Source: Symbiodinium kawagutii (Eukaryota; Sar; Dinophyceae; Suessiales; Symbiodiniaceae). Taken from it: a stretch of 64,000 bases of DNA. Numbering within the stretch: the first letter of the stretch is position 1; the number at the start of each line of letters is the position of its first letter. The position numbers were made by a program, and so were the translations under genes. The notes under the pieces are model-generated. The model ran no database searches. It saw nothing but the letters and a program-made list of their open reading frames with translations, and was not told the DNA's origin. The DNA lies in contig VSDK01017373.1 of the NCBI GenBank assembly GCA_009767595.1, positions 314,165-378,164 of the forward strand, read 5' to 3'. Of the stretch, positions 1 to 11,322 are shown piece by piece.

Positions 1-127
1 GGGTGAGTTCAGCTATACCAAACATAGGGCTTAGTTCACCATGGTGAACTAACCCTGGTTGCTACACATTCCCCATGGTGAATCACTATCAGCCATCGAA
101 AATCCCAGGGTTTCCTGCGGTAAAACA

Positions 128-257
128 GCTGTGGGTCAGTTCACCCTTAGTACCCCTGGTTCCCCCCATCATTAACCAGGCTGTTTTCCCAATGAGTTGG
201 TTGTTTCTTATCCACCATAAAATTGGTTGGTTAACTGCTTGACCCATAGCCATATAT
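128..257. mobile_element. Family C TIR element
   Basis: Begins GCTGTGGGTCAGTTCACCCT, ends GCTTGACCCATAGCCATATA. Internal words TACCCCTGGTTCCCCCCATC and ATTAACCA mark the family. A further partial copy follows to about 345. Confidence 0.6.
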
Positions 258-348
258 AGCTGGTATATCCCCTACTATTGTTGGTTATTATCCTTACTAT
301 CCCCTATTATTAACCATTAACCAGCTAGTTAACCACCAACCTGTCAAC

Positions 349-449
349 CAGCCGAGCACCATCGCCTCACAGGCTGCGAAGGACCAAAGGATCGACGCCT
401 CGGCGACCGCCGGGATCGCCCGGGGAAGGTCGGGTGGGGTTCCCGGGTC
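349..449 (-). CDS. Candidate exon (unknown gene)
   Basis: GC-rich island in AT-rich DNA. The minus frame reads …IPAVAEASILWSFAACEAMV… between a TCCCAG acceptor and a CTG|GTTGAC donor; 101 bp. The AxxxLWSFAACEAM stretch looks like one helix of an OPR/heptatrico-type repeat. The opposite strand is also open (with a GTAAGT at 487), so strand is not certain. Confidence 0.35.
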
Positions 450-766
450 CTGGGAAGCTGGGTCAACCTTACAAGCTACCTACATCGTAAGTGACTCACC
501 TATAGTTAAGGTCGGGAAACTGCCTATAGTAGGTTACTTAGCTAATTCACCTGGTGAGGGTGAATTGACAGTATCATAACATTTATAAACTTTACCACAA
601 CCTAAACCTACCTATGATTAACCTTGTACGGTAGGTGAACTATGGTGAACTACCCAGCCCTATGACCATGGTGGATGTCACCCAGCTGCAGTGAAGGGGA
701 CGTCGCCGTGGTGAATCGATCACCTCTCGGGGGCTAGCTGCTAGTAGAGCCAGGCATTGACCTCAT

Positions 767-930
767 GTGGTGGCTTCTTAAGCCATAGGAGACCCCAAGA
801 ATGGATGTTTATTGCAAATCATCAGCCATAGGAGCCATCATCATGAATCATGAATCGTCATGAATGCCATGTTTATTATAAATGATTGATGATGATTTTT
901 TTGGGGGTCCCTTATGACTGGAGAAATCAT
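767..930. mobile_element. Family A inverted-repeat element
   Basis: Ends GTGGTGGCTTCTTAAGCCAT and GGGGGTCCCTTATGACTGGA…GAAATCA in inverted orientation; a longer, diverged copy with a GATGATTCATGAATCATGAA-like centre. Confidence 0.5.
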
Positions 931-1711
931 AATTTCATGGAGATGATTCGACAAAACAGTAAACGAACAGCTGGATGCATCAAAGAAACATGTTTGAAAC
1001 CAGGAACCAGTGACTGTGGGATGTTGCACCACGGTAATTCGGACGGAACTGTTGAAACAATAATAAAAACATTCTTTCGCAAGTGCCTACCTCCAAGTAT
1101 GCTGTGATATTGAAAGCAGTAGCCAAGTACAAATTGTTGCAGTTGGTAATGTGCATAGATTGCCTTCGGCTATATCACATTTGAGTTGTTGGTAATTCAG
1201 CTTGTTGCTAGTCACCACTACCTGCAACTAAGAATCACCAGCAATACGCACTAATGTTGCTCTTTGGTGTAGAATGATTGTCGAATAGCTAGACATTCCT
1301 TTGAATCAACAATCGGAGATCCCACAGTCATAAATCACCCCTAAGTCTACCAGAGCATTTGTGTCGGGAAAAATCGGTGATTGATTCCTGGATCTCAAGA
1401 AAAACTTGGTTCCGGGATTTTCACCATCATCACTTTCTGGACGGTCAACCATCATCAACCGCCCCAACAACCATTGACCATTTTTAACAGCTTTCAACGA
1501 CCATCAAAAACCATTTGAACCACCTTCAACAACCACCCGCCAGCACCACTTTGATCACCAACCGCCTTCATCAAGTCTTAAGCACCACCATCAACCACTA
1601 TTCTAACCGCCGCTTCAATCACCGAGTTCATCATCACTCCACCATTCCACCAGCATCGAAAACCAGCCCTTCGAACACCAAACTCATCGCATGGCAACCT
1701 TTGAAACTCAC

Positions 1712-1850
1712 AGGTTCGAGGCACATGGTGCTGTGGAAGCAGCTGCCACGCCAGCCTTGAAGGGCAGCTGGGAGCCGCAGGAGTCAACGACGGGGGGAAG
1801 GCTCCATGGTTGGCGATATAGGGCTTTGCCAAGTGAGGCAGGGCTGCTTG
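1712..1850 (-). CDS. Candidate exon (unknown gene)
   Basis: Open minus frame with …LPPVVDSCGSQLPFKAGVAA… ending at a consensus donor CT|GTGAGT (1706-1711). The acceptor is not resolved. The plus strand is also open; the consensus donor favours minus. Confidence 0.35.
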
Positions 1851-3312
1851 GTGCTCACTAAGCTTAGCCCTTACCAACAATAATGAGGAATAATATAAAA
1901 GTGAGATAGGGGTTTTTGATCCTGGTTTGAATTGGGTGGGTGTGCCGAGACCCACTTTTTGTAGCACAAAACACGAGTGACCAGCCTCGGAACATGGTTT
2001 ATATACTGCAAAGCACATGTTGCTTCAAGGTCAACATCTATAAAATGATCCACTTCCCTGATAAAAGGTCAACATCTGTAAAGTGATCCACTTACCTGAT
2101 AAACATGCTCTACCAAAGGATTCAGCTATAATCTGCATCTCCAACTGAATTTTTTTTCTGCAGAATGATCGGACTGATCATTTTGTAGAGGCAAACCACT
2201 CCTTTCCCCCAGTCAACTTGACCATGCCAGCTCTTTTCAAACGCCTCATCTTGCAAAAAATGAACAAAAAGGCCAGACTTCACAGGGGCTGTTGATTTGA
2301 TACCAAGTTTTTATACAGCCATGTTAGTGTGCCTAGATGTGATTGGTGTGATTGGTGTGATTGGAGTGATTGCAGGTTTGAGGCACACCCATAGTAGTGG
2401 GCCGAGATGTTTCATCATATTGAATGCCTTCAGTCTTTCGAGAATGCTGCTTCCACAACGGGTTTCTGTAGAAACCCACCTGGGTTTTTGGCGCATGGGT
2501 TTTCATCAGGTGCCCAGGGAGAAGGTGTCCGAGACCTTTTCCTTTTCAACTGCAGGGTTTGAGGACTCGAAGATTTGAGGATTTGAGGACTTGATCAAAA
2601 ACCTATTCAAAATTTGTGTTTGCCGAGTATTCGAGCAGGTTTTTGAGGACTAGAGTAGGTTGGGAGTGCTTGCTCCTCTACTTTGAGGATTTGAGGACTA
2701 GCTTGGTCAGCGATGTCCCAGTTGCTTGGTGCCGTTGCTGTTGCTGGTGACGAATCCACACATTCAACTCACCAAAGTTAAGCGGTGTTCGACTGTGCTT
2801 GTGGTAGGTGATGCCTGATTACTCATTGATAAATTAGTCACTGATAACTGTTCATATTGGTCAAACACGCTTGGTTGACAAGTGTGCGCAGTGTTCCAAA
2901 ATGGAACTGTATCCAATCAAAAACCAAGATCTGAACCAAATGGTTTTTGTTGAGAATGTTTCATATACTGTTGGATCCAACATGAATCCATATGTTTCCA
3001 AACCATGGTGACAAACCATTACTAAGTAGTAACAATGTGAGCCATCATGATTAACAACCGTCACTCACCCACTGTTGAGTTCATTCCGACAACCAATAGA
3101 AATTGTTAGGAAGAAAACATTGTTAAAAATGGTGGGAGGAAAACATTATTAACCGTTAATTAATTGTAACGGTTCATGCCATAGATATTTCTCAAAAAGG
3201 TCCCCTTAAAGTTGATACAAGAACAATTCACCAATAAGTCAAGAATGGTTAGGGACAACAACCCAATAATTCAATCAAGCGGTGCCTTGCAGAAAAAAAA
3301 CATATCCATTTG

Positions 3313-3412
3313 GGTGTTTCTCAAAATAGGGGTACCTACCAATCATCCATTAGTAGTCATTTATAGTAACAAACCCAGCATTTTTTGGTCCCCCAATTTT
3401 GAGAAACCACCA
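3313..3412. mobile_element. Family A inverted-repeat element
   Basis: Left end GGTGTTTCTCAAAATAGGGG, right end CCCCCAATTTTGAGAAACCA. About 100 bp with the usual centre word TAGTAGTCATTTATAGTAA. Confidence 0.75.
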
Positions 3413-3474
3413 TTTACTTTCACAATACTTGGGACCCTGACACCCTGAGGTCTCCGTGAACAAACAAGTCCAAC

Positions 3475-3575
3475 CAGTGGGATGGCCCCGGGATGGCGCG
3501 CAGCACCTGGACGCCGCTTGGCTCAACACCCGGAAGAGCCGCACGTGTCGCAGCCCACTTTTGCGTCGATCCACC
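3475..3575 (-). CDS. Candidate exon (unknown gene)
   Basis: Minus frame GSTQKWAATRAALPGVEPSG continues through VQVLRAIPGPSHW between acceptor TTGCAG and donor CTG|GTTGGA. It is 101 bp long with phases 0 and 2, the same as the island at 349-449. Confidence 0.35.
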
Positions 3576-4692
3576 CTGCAAGGCGTGGGGGGTGGGGCTT
3601 GGGTGATCTGCTTGGAGGACTCAACGGTGGGACCCTGCGCATGTCGCGGGTGGTTATGGCTTCAGAACCCACAGGATATGGTTGGAAATTTCTAGGGAAG
3701 TGGCGGCTAGTGTCCATCATTTATAGTGATTTCCTGGATAACTAGCAGCTATAAATGGCTATAGTTGATTCATAGCTGGATAACTTCATTTTTTGTATGC
3801 CAGGAAAATGATTATAGCGAATCAAAAAAATGGTTGATTCAACTGGGTAGTTATGCAAGTTGGTGATCATGACACCTGGGTAGCAGCTGGAACTAGCTTA
3901 TGACGACTGTAGGTGTACGTAACCAGGCTAGTCAGTAGGCAAGCGGTGGAAATAGTTTGTTGAGTGTGGAAATAGTTTGTTGAGTGGCGAATCTTGACCA
4001 ACGTAGTTGCTTGCATGTGCGTATTCATGATTAATTCAAACTAATCATAACTATCGCCAGTAGTCATTTTAATATAAAACGGTATCAATAGCCTGCAATC
4101 ATACTGACAACCAACAGCTATAGCCTATGGCCATCGTTACTTGCTAGTATAGAGCTAGTTAACAGTGGGGATGTTAGTATCGATGCTTACAAAATTACAA
4201 TTCCCAACTAACAAGCATATAACTGACAGTTGACAGTTGGTTAAGACCACATTGCAACACAAAGTTGAAACCATCAATACTAATAATCGTAATTATCCAC
4301 TATACTATAGTGTGTCTGATTTTTTCTATTCACAATGGTGATAGGATTAATGGTACCAACCAAAAAACAACTAAAATGATAGCTGAATTACCACTTATTA
4401 ACTATGGTTCTATTCAACTGTAGTTGTTCAGTACTGTTCTATTTAACAACTATAGTCAATTTTCAAAAACAACACTCTTGGTTAACTAGTCAATCACAAC
4501 TTTGGTTACAACCATCCGCGCTAATAATAGTTTTATCAATCATAGTTCTAATATCATCAATATACCATGGTTCATCAACTATTATCCACTATGATTAATC
4601 AAAACTATAGTCGTTAATACACTACAGCGATAACTATTCATCAATCCACTACGGTTAATCACAACTAGTTACAGCCATCCGTGCTAATAATA

Positions 4693-5017
4693 CGGCAAGA
4701 CTCCATGGTTTGCCCGGATGCACAAGACCTGCCCAGAAGTTAGTTTTGTCAACTGTTCAAAACCCTGCGCAGGCCCGTTGTTTTGAAACTCTGAGAATCA
4801 AGAAACCCTTAGCCCTAAACCTTAAAACGCAAAAACCCTAAACTCTAAACCCTAAAACCCTAAAACCCTAAACCCTAGAACCTAAACCCTAAAACCCTGA
4901 AACCCTAAACCCGAAATCACTGCGTATAGCCAGTGTTTCTCACTGATTCTTCGAGCGATGTTCAATTGATAGGAACAGCCGTGGTTTGCCCTCCGGGCAA
5001 ACCACGGCGTCTGCGCG
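4693..5017. mobile_element. TIR element (about 325 bp) carrying telomere-type repeats
   Basis: Imperfect terminal inverted repeats of 25 bp: inner parts CCATGGTTTGCCCGG at 4703-4717 and CCGGGCAAACCACGG at 4993-5007, outer parts weaker. It is flanked by the direct 8-bp repeat TAATAATA (4685-4692 and 5018-5025). The flanks resemble an uninterrupted neighbouring copy near 4500-4590 (…CCGCGCTAATAATAGTTTTA), which serves as an empty-site comparison. An 8-bp duplication is typical of hAT-like transposition. No transposase is present, so it is a non-autonomous (MITE-like) element. The right end also holds an internal hairpin (4979-5007). Confidence 0.7.
4803..4914 (-). repeat. Interstitial telomere-type array (CCCTAAA)n
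   Basis: About fifteen imperfect copies of CCCTAAA/CCCTAAAA on the plus strand (TTTAGGG on minus), degenerating at both ends. TTTAGGG is the telomere unit reported for dinoflagellates. It lies inside the TIR element, not at a chromosome end. Confidence 0.85.
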
Positions 5018-5113
5018 TAATAATAGTTTCATCAATTTATCAACTATAGTTTTAATATCATCAATATACCATGGTTCATCACAACTAGTCACAACCAGCA
5101 GTTCTCACTTCAC

Positions 5114-5242
5114 CACGGGCCATCCATCCACCGTGCCCTTGGCCGCCCAACTCATCCGCACGAGCCACGTTGGCGAAGGCCCAACAAAGGTTGGCCACGT
5201 GCAACGGTCTGGCGCAAGTGGAGTCCGGAACCACAACAGGAC
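5114..5242 (-). CDS. Candidate exon, OPR/heptatrico-like repeat protein
   Basis: Minus frame …RPLHVANLCWAFANVARADE… flanked by acceptor GGAACAG and donor GTG|GTGAAG, 129 bp. VANLCWAFANVA fits the LAxxxWAxAxL helix typical of octotricopeptide/RAP-type organelle RNA-binding proteins, which are numerous in dinoflagellates. The plus-strand open frame here is taken as its shadow. Confidence 0.45.
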
Positions 5243-5562
5243 CTGTTCCGTCCATGGATGGTTGATGATGGTTGACCTTCTGGCTAATGATAAACCATCG
5301 TTACCATGATGATTATGGATGGGTTTACGTCCATGAATGGCTTAATGGATGGGTTTACGTCCATGAATGGCTTTCTGGATGGTTTATGGGTTTATGATGA
5401 TTTCTGATGGTTTATGAATAATCAATGAGTTGCTTGTGGTTAATTGGTAAGGAATGCCTGACGAACGGTTGATGATTAAGAAAGATGTGTAGTTTAGCAA
5501 TGTTTAATGATGGTCAATAGTGATTGATGATGGCTGATTATTGTACCAATGTTTTCTTTATA

Positions 5563-5662
5563 ATGATTCATGGTAAATAATTCATGGTAAACAATTCATG
5601 GTGAATAATTCATGGTAAACAATTCATGGTGAACAATTCATGGTGAATAATTCATGGTAAAT
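5563..5662. repeat. Short tandem array AATTCATGGTRAAY
   Basis: Seven to eight copies of a 14-15-bp unit (AATTCATGGTAAAC, AATTCATGGTGAAT) in direct orientation. Confidence 0.85.
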
Positions 5663-6782
5663 GTACACCCAGCAAAAAAAGGGGTTTTAACAGCCACAGC
5701 AGGAGCAAAACAGCACTGTTATCCAGTTGCGGCGACCACGTGCACCTCAAACACTCACCCAGCTGGATGTTTGATCAGTATTGCCTAAGTAAAAATGGTT
5801 TCGGCATCACCAACTGGCGTTGGTTGTCATCGTATTTGATCAAATGCTAGTTGAGACCCAAATTTGATTCCCAACTACCAATAATTTGATCACCAACTAA
5901 CACTTGGGTGCCATCACTACCAATTTGGCTCCCATCTGCAAATTGTTCGCTTCAGGAATTCCTTGTGACCAAGGCTACCACCCTGTACAAGCTCAGTTCA
6001 ATCCCAAGCTGTAACACATGATGTCTGCCAGCCAATGAGACAGCGTGTGTTTCTACCACCCATGCTTGTATATAATTGGTATCTATCTGTGCAATACATT
6101 TATATAAATTGCGCGAACATACTTGATACTGCATTAGTTTTGTTGATCGAATTCTCCTGTTTAAATGGGACAAATGATGTACCTTGACATCTTGAAACCA
6201 TCACATGCTGGCCCCAGGATGAAGAAACCATTTGTCTGGTTGATGGGTTCAACCACTCTGAAGAATGTAAGCTAATCACCAATCATCCCAAATATTGAGG
6301 AAAACATGTTTAAAGTCTAAAACCATCAACCGGATGAGTATGGCTGAGAAACAATCATACAAACACATGGACCTACAAATACATGTAGCCACAACCATAA
6401 ATGCACAGATCAAAACGGTATGGTGATGTCAACCTTGCTATTGCTGCAGCCTTCGTCAAAAAGGGAAGGTGCACCTCTTGTGATTTACGTCTGACCAAAC
6501 ATCCAATCAATTTCACATTGATGACAGTATGAAGGACAATAAACAACACCAAGTGGTTTGTATGACGTCAAAGGTTGAATCACCCAGTTTCAATCATGTA
6601 AACGTGCCATTGCACCCTCTTACATCCCAAAGATATTGCCGGAATATGCAAGGCTTGTCAACCATCAACCAATACCCCCGCTTTTGGAGCACCACCTTGG
6701 TTTGGCTCGTACACATTTAGGGCTCCGAATCTACCCCATAACTTTCTCCGATGTCGGCAACGCATTTGTTTCTACATCCACA
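5663..6782. other. No gene seen
   Basis: AT-rich sequence with short CAACTACCAATTTG-like words. Three short frames (60-73 codons) have no protein-like composition. Confidence 0.5.
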
Positions 6783-6848
6783 TTGTCTGACTCCCAGCTT
6801 CTGATTGTCTGACTCCCAGCTTCTGATTGTCTGACTCCCAGCTTCTGT
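6783..6848. repeat. Three direct 22-bp repeats
   Basis: Three consecutive near-identical copies of TTGTCTGACTCCCAGCTTCT plus GA, just past the decayed 3' end of copy 1. Confidence 0.85.
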
Positions 6849-7004
6849 CCCTCATTGCACTATGCTGAAAAGACACCAGGCTAGTCTCTAACAGGCTGAG
6901 TTTCGCCCCAAACGCTTTTGCAATCCACCTGCAAGCATGTCGCACTGGCTTGCGTGGCGTGATTGAACAATCTACTGCAATACCACCTTGGACACACCGC
7001 GGCA

Positions 7005-7140
7005 AGCGTAGCAAGCATAAGATCGGCCACGATGCAGTAGAGCTATTTTCGAAGTGCGGAGTTGTCACCACCATTGTCTGGCCCGAGGTGACGACAGATC
7101 TGTACCCTAAGATCAAACACACAACTTGTGGCCTTGTAGC
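7005..7140 (-). pseudogene. Decayed propeller unit(s) beyond the stop of copy 1
   Basis: Downstream of the stop of copy 1 the DNA still aligns with another 123-bp unit. On the minus strand, TTGATCTTAGGGTACAGATC corresponds to the ILGDGS stretch, and GGTGGTGACAACTCCGCACT to GGDSSAV. The frame is broken and the WG motif is lost (TCGGGC for TGGGGC). Copy 1 was therefore once at least one blade longer, like copies 2-4. Confidence 0.65.
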
Positions 7141-8361
7141 CTAAACTTCTTGAACATTACTGAGCTCATCCTGAACTGCAGAGCTATCACCACCAAGATA
7201 TGCTGGGCCCCAGGTAACCACTGACCCGTCGCCCAACATGGCACAAAAGGCATAGTCTGTAGCCTTAACTTGTTGGACACTCCTGAGCTGTTCCTGAACC
7301 GCAGAGCTGTCACCACCAAAATCTGGATGGCCCCAGGAAACCACTGACCCGTTGTCCAAGATGGCAGCAAAAGCACCACGAGTGGACTGAACTTGTTGCG
7401 CGTTCCTAAGCTGAGTTTGAACCACGGCGCTGTCACCATCAAAAAACAGATTGCCCCATGTAACCACTGACCCGTCACCCAAGATGGCAGCAAAGGCGCC
7501 AAAAGTGGCTTGAACTTGTTGGACATTCCTGAGCTGAGCTTGAACCGCAGAGCTGTCACCACCAGAATGTGGAGACCCCCAGGTAACGACTGAGCCGTTG
7601 CCCAAAATAGCAGCAAAGGCACTACCTGTGGCCTGCACTTGCTGCACGTTTCTCAGCTGATCTTGCACCGCCGTGCTGTCACCACCACGACGTAGATGGC
7701 CCCAGGCAACGACAGACCCATCGCCCAAGATAGCAGAAAAGGCAAAAGCTGTGGCCTGAACATGTTGGACATTCCTGAGCTGATGTTGCACTGCAGAGCT
7801 GTCACTACCACAATGTGGAGACCCCCATGTAACGACAGACCCGTTGTCCAAAACGGCAGCAAAGGCAGCTTCTGTAGCCTGAACTTGTTGCACATTTCTG
7901 AGCTGTGCTTGCACTGCAGAGCAGTCACCACCACATCTAGGATTGCCCCAGGTAACCACGGACCCGTCGCCCAGTATAGCAGCAAAGGCAAAACCGGTAG
8001 CCTTAACTTGTTGCACGTTCCTGAGTCGATCTTGCACTGCAGAGCTGTCACCACCAGAATGTGGAGACCCCCAAGTCACAATCTTGTCACCTCCACAGCA
8101 CCACATTGCAAAAGCCTCCTTGGTTGCCGCGAATTTTGGTTGTTGCACAATTGCCGTGAGGTGATCCCCATTTTGAATGCCAGAAGCTTCCAGAGAGTCT
8201 GCGAGGTCGGTCAGCACATGTCCCCTTTCTGTGGCAAGATTGAGGAACCTCTGTCTGAGAGAATTCTGGGCTAGCACTTTCAAGTCCCTCACAGTGGAAA
8301 GGCGTGGGAGTGACAGTGTTTCACTCCGGCCACTTGGAAGCGCCACGGACAGTTTCAACAT
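7141..8361 (-). CDS. Ubiquitin-like domain + short RCC1-type repeat protein, copy 1 (3'-truncated)
   Basis: Single open frame of 406 codons without introns. Residues 1-72 form a ubiquitin-like domain (MLKLSVALPSGRSETLSLPR, then DLKVL and a GDHLTAI end). From about residue 82 there are eight 41-residue units, each AFAAILGDGSVVTWG followed by GGDSSAVQ and LRNVQQVQAT. The first unit is the divergent AFAMWCCGGDKIVTWG form shared by all four copies. The units resemble short RCC1/BLIP-II-type propeller blades (DGxVxxWG), so a beta-propeller is inferred; partner and function are unknown. The start is the ATG that aligns with the other copies. The protein ends at VQEV where copy 3 continues VQEVEGTSH: GAG has become TAG, and a decayed further blade follows outside the frame. 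It lacks the shared VQDxxxLL-type C-terminus. The same-strand paralogues at 16.2, 40.5 and 47.9 kb are its nearest relatives here; units 7-8 match units 6-7 of copy 3. Confidence 0.85.
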   Translation of the reverse strand: MLKLSVALPSGRSETLSLPRLSTVRDLKVLAQNSLRQRFLNLATERGHVLTDLADSLEASGIQNGDHLTAIVQQPKFAATKEAFAMWCCGGDKIVTWGSPHSGGDSSAVQDRLRNVQQVKATGFAFAAILGDGSVVTWGNPRCGGDCSAVQAQLRNVQQVQATEAAFAAVLDNGSVVTWGSPHCGSDSSAVQHQLRNVQHVQATAFAFSAILGDGSVVAWGHLRRGGDSTAVQDQLRNVQQVQATGSAFAAILGNGSVVTWGSPHSGGDSSAVQAQLRNVQQVQATFGAFAAILGDGSVVTWGNLFFDGDSAVVQTQLRNAQQVQSTRGAFAAILDNGSVVSWGHPDFGGDSSAVQEQLRSVQQVKATDYAFCAMLGDGSVVTWGPAYLGGDSSAVQDELSNVQEV

Positions 8362-8412
8362 TGAGAACTAGAATCAACTAAACAGAACCATCTACATTTC
8401 AATCGCTAACAT

Positions 8413-8420
8413 CTCGAGCT
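8413..8420 (-). promoter_or_regulatory. Degenerate relict spliced-leader end upstream of copy 1
   Basis: Minus strand AGCTCGAG, 51 nt before the ATG. It occupies the place of GGCTCAAG in the other three copies and is followed by the same leader words (TTAGCGATT, GAAATGTAG). It matches 6 of the 8 last bases of the dinoflagellate spliced leader. Confidence 0.45.
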
Positions 8421-8429
8421 GCTTCCACG

Positions 8430-9240
8430 TCACATTGTGGCAGTGGGGTTTCCAATCGTCAGCAACGTCAAAGCAACCTATGCGCGCTAGTTGTGAGTGG
8501 GTTCAATCCTGGTTTGACAAAGGTGTTATCTTCATGTCTCAATACTCCCGATCAACGAAAGGAATTGTTTGTTGCCAGAATTTGATTCGGTAGAACTTTT
8601 GCCGCAACGTCCATGATCAGTCAATTACTGCAACGACATCCATATGTGCTACAAAATGACACATGCCCGTGTCTACGCGGTTTACATTCAGAAACAAGAG
8701 GTGGCAATGATCCCAGAATCGATGAGGCATGAACTCAGTGAAGTCCCAGAAAGGGGGATGATCGTGTAGCAATTTAGTGTTTCCGGATTGTACTCTGAGG
8801 GCTAACTAGCACAAGTGATGAAGTACGAACCAGCGAGTACATACACCTGCTATCATATCATTGGATCAGCCATTAAACCCATCCTGTTACAATCTTTAAA
8901 CACACATGGAAATCACGGGTAAAAATCAAACTAGTAACAACTCGCCATGACATCCTTATCAACTATCGCAAACAGCAATCATGTCACCACGACTTTGAGC
9001 ATCATTACCTGTTAGCCATCGTCACTCATGAACCTAACCATCAATACGCATCATTGCATTTGGTAATCAAAACTGTCACAAATACTACCATTTCCTTAAT
9101 TAGAACACTTGGGTATGAGCCAAAACAGGGGTAACCCCCAGTCAACCAAAGGTTTCCAAGCTTAAAATGACATTTGTTTGGCTCATTGGCTACCCTATGG
9201 CTTGGCACATACCCACTTTTGGTAGCTCCCTTCCCAGGAC
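8430..9240. other. No gene seen
   Basis: Upstream of copy 1; unique-looking AT-rich sequence with no obvious repeat or promoter element. Confidence 0.5.
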
Positions 9241-9250
9241 CTGCCAGGAC

Positions 9251-9350
9251 CTGCCACCTGCGACCTGCCACCGCTGCTGGGGTCCCCGACTCCAGTTCAC
9301 ACGTCCGATGAATCTGAACAAATCGCTCGGCGATTTTCGGGGAAGCACAA
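9251..9350 (-). CDS. Candidate exon (unknown gene)
   Basis: Minus frame …AERFVQIHRTCELESGTPAA… ending at GTGGCAG|GTCCTG. The 5' edge is uncertain; possible acceptors include TTGTTCAG. Function not recognised. Confidence 0.3.
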
Positions 9351-9359
9351 CGAATGGGG

Positions 9360-11240
9360 ATGGACAACAGAAAAAAATGGCTTAGCATATTTGGTTTTAC
9401 CATAAATGGTTATACCTGATTATCTATATATGACTGGCTATTAACCATTGATGCACAACAGACTTATGAACCACTAAGCTATTACCATGGCTTATCATTA
9501 TAACAACCATGGTTTATTGACCACTTAGAAAAACTGGTTAATCCTAGTTGAAACCATGGCTTACCATAAGTGGTTATAACCGGTTATCTATGGCTAGTGA
9601 TGGCTGATGATGGTTACAACCATGGCTTACCATGATAAGCAATGGCTTGCCATTATAACCAATGAACTAATAACCATGAATTGATTTCCCTTATGGTTAT
9701 TACCATGGCTTATCATTGTAACCAGTCATTGAAACTAAGTGCAACGGTCATTACAACCATAGGATTAAGCATGCTTGGTGATGATTGACCATGGTTAAAA
9801 TTGCGGTCATAAAATCAAGCCGGTATCACCCAGCATGAACATGATCAATCACTGCAATCACTATCAACAAGTTGAAGCCATTACTAACCGCGATCAGCCA
9901 TCAGTGTCAACCTCCATCCAAATGAATATTTACAGCGGGTGCATTAAACATGTTCAACACCGGAGCAATAACCAACACCATGGTTGATCGATGTTTGCAG
10001 TTGGACAACAAGCAAGATGCGGTTGTTGGTACCAAACATTTTTTCCGACCACCGGCACGATGAATGTACGCCAACACTTGTTCAAGACTGCCAGGAAACA
10101 TGACCTTATAGCAACCTGCCACAGCGGATGGTTAACAGCGATTCAACGAGGGGATCTTTTGATATCAAAGGTTAAGTTATATTTCCTTTCACGGATATCA
10201 ACAAATCCCAAATTTCAAGAGACATGATATGACGCAAACACTTTGTAAATCCAATAAACTCTAGTACAAAAAATGACCCGTTGATGATCATTGGTGTTTC
10301 CTGTTGTCTCCTATAACCATGAATTCTTGACCACCATCTATCATGATTCAGCAGAATTGACACATATGCAAATAAATCAATCGATCATAATGGATACATG
10401 ATACCGTTGACTATCATTACCACCCTGACAATTGCAAATGTGTGATCATAGTCACCACTACCAATTATAGTTGCTGTTATCTAACTAGCTGTTGTTGACA
10501 GCATTATTGTTGTTAAGTTCTGATAGCTACTATCTGATCAGTAACAAATACCAGTCCAATATCGACAAACATGTAAACCAATCAGCCACGGGCAATAGAA
10601 TTGGCACTAAGCTCAACCCAGCTACAAAAAAGGACCACAACCTGCAAATTGTAAAAATGAAACATCACCTCTTCAGCATTTTCTAGTATCAATGTAGCAC
10701 GAAACGACTTGTTGGTTTGTCTCGCAATCCCATTTAAAAACATGCTTCTCAATCAACCAATTATCCCTTTTCTCGGTTTCACTGCTTCCTGGCCTGACCT
10801 TGTGGAGCCAGTAGCTCTAGCAACAAGGCGTCCACACAGGACGCACATGTCAAACAATTATCCCAAATCATTGAGGGGGAATCAAAAGCGTCAATCAAGC
10901 CACCAAGCAGGAAACCAATCAAGTGTCTTCAATGGCTCACTTACCCCCTAGTAAACTAGTTAGGCAACGGACAATTCACGATTTATGGCTGATTTCCCAG
11001 GGTTTCTCATCTCAGAAAACATGTGATTTTCCATTGCCAGGCGATCATTCACCCGAAAACCTAGCTGATTAGCATTATTAAACAGCTAATGTGCCCAACA
11101 ATGTTGGTTCCCCTAGAGTAAATGATAATCATCAACCACTCCAAGTACCCTGAGCCACCAATGGCTCAGCAATCCGCCAGCAATCATTTTTGGGGTGCCT
11201 CATTTGGGAAACCACCAAGTGAAGCAACCAGCCAACTGAG
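9360..11240. other. Degenerate GGTTATAACCATGGCTTACC-type sequence
   Basis: 9400-9830 is dense in ATGGCTTACCAT/GGTTATAACC words on both strands; the rest is unremarkable. A diverged family B-like stretch (CCCCCTAGTAAACTAGTTAG … CCATTGCCAGG) lies near 10946-11050. Confidence 0.5.
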
Positions 11241-11251
11241 CCACAAAAAAC

Positions 11252-11322
11252 CTGGCCCTTCTGTGGCCCTCGACCGCCACTTCAGCCAAGTCGTTGAACA
11301 GTTTTTCGTCGCGAGGGGCAGC
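11252..11322 (-). CDS. Candidate exon (unknown gene)
   Basis: Minus frame AAPRDEKLFNDLAEVAVEGH continuing to RRA between GGTTCAG| and CCAG|GTTTTT; 71 bp, helical, charged. No family recognised. Confidence 0.35.

Noticed and set aside
4803-4914. Chromosome end
   Set aside because: Array is short, degenerate and bounded on both sides by element ends and ordinary sequence.
7653-8274. Other frames within the propeller genes, e.g. repeated LLPSWATGQWLPGA-type peptides (also 16453-17226, 40644-41534, 48377-48925)
   Set aside because: Shadow frames made open by the 123-bp repeat, a multiple of three; only one frame has the ubiquitin-like start and conserved blade core.
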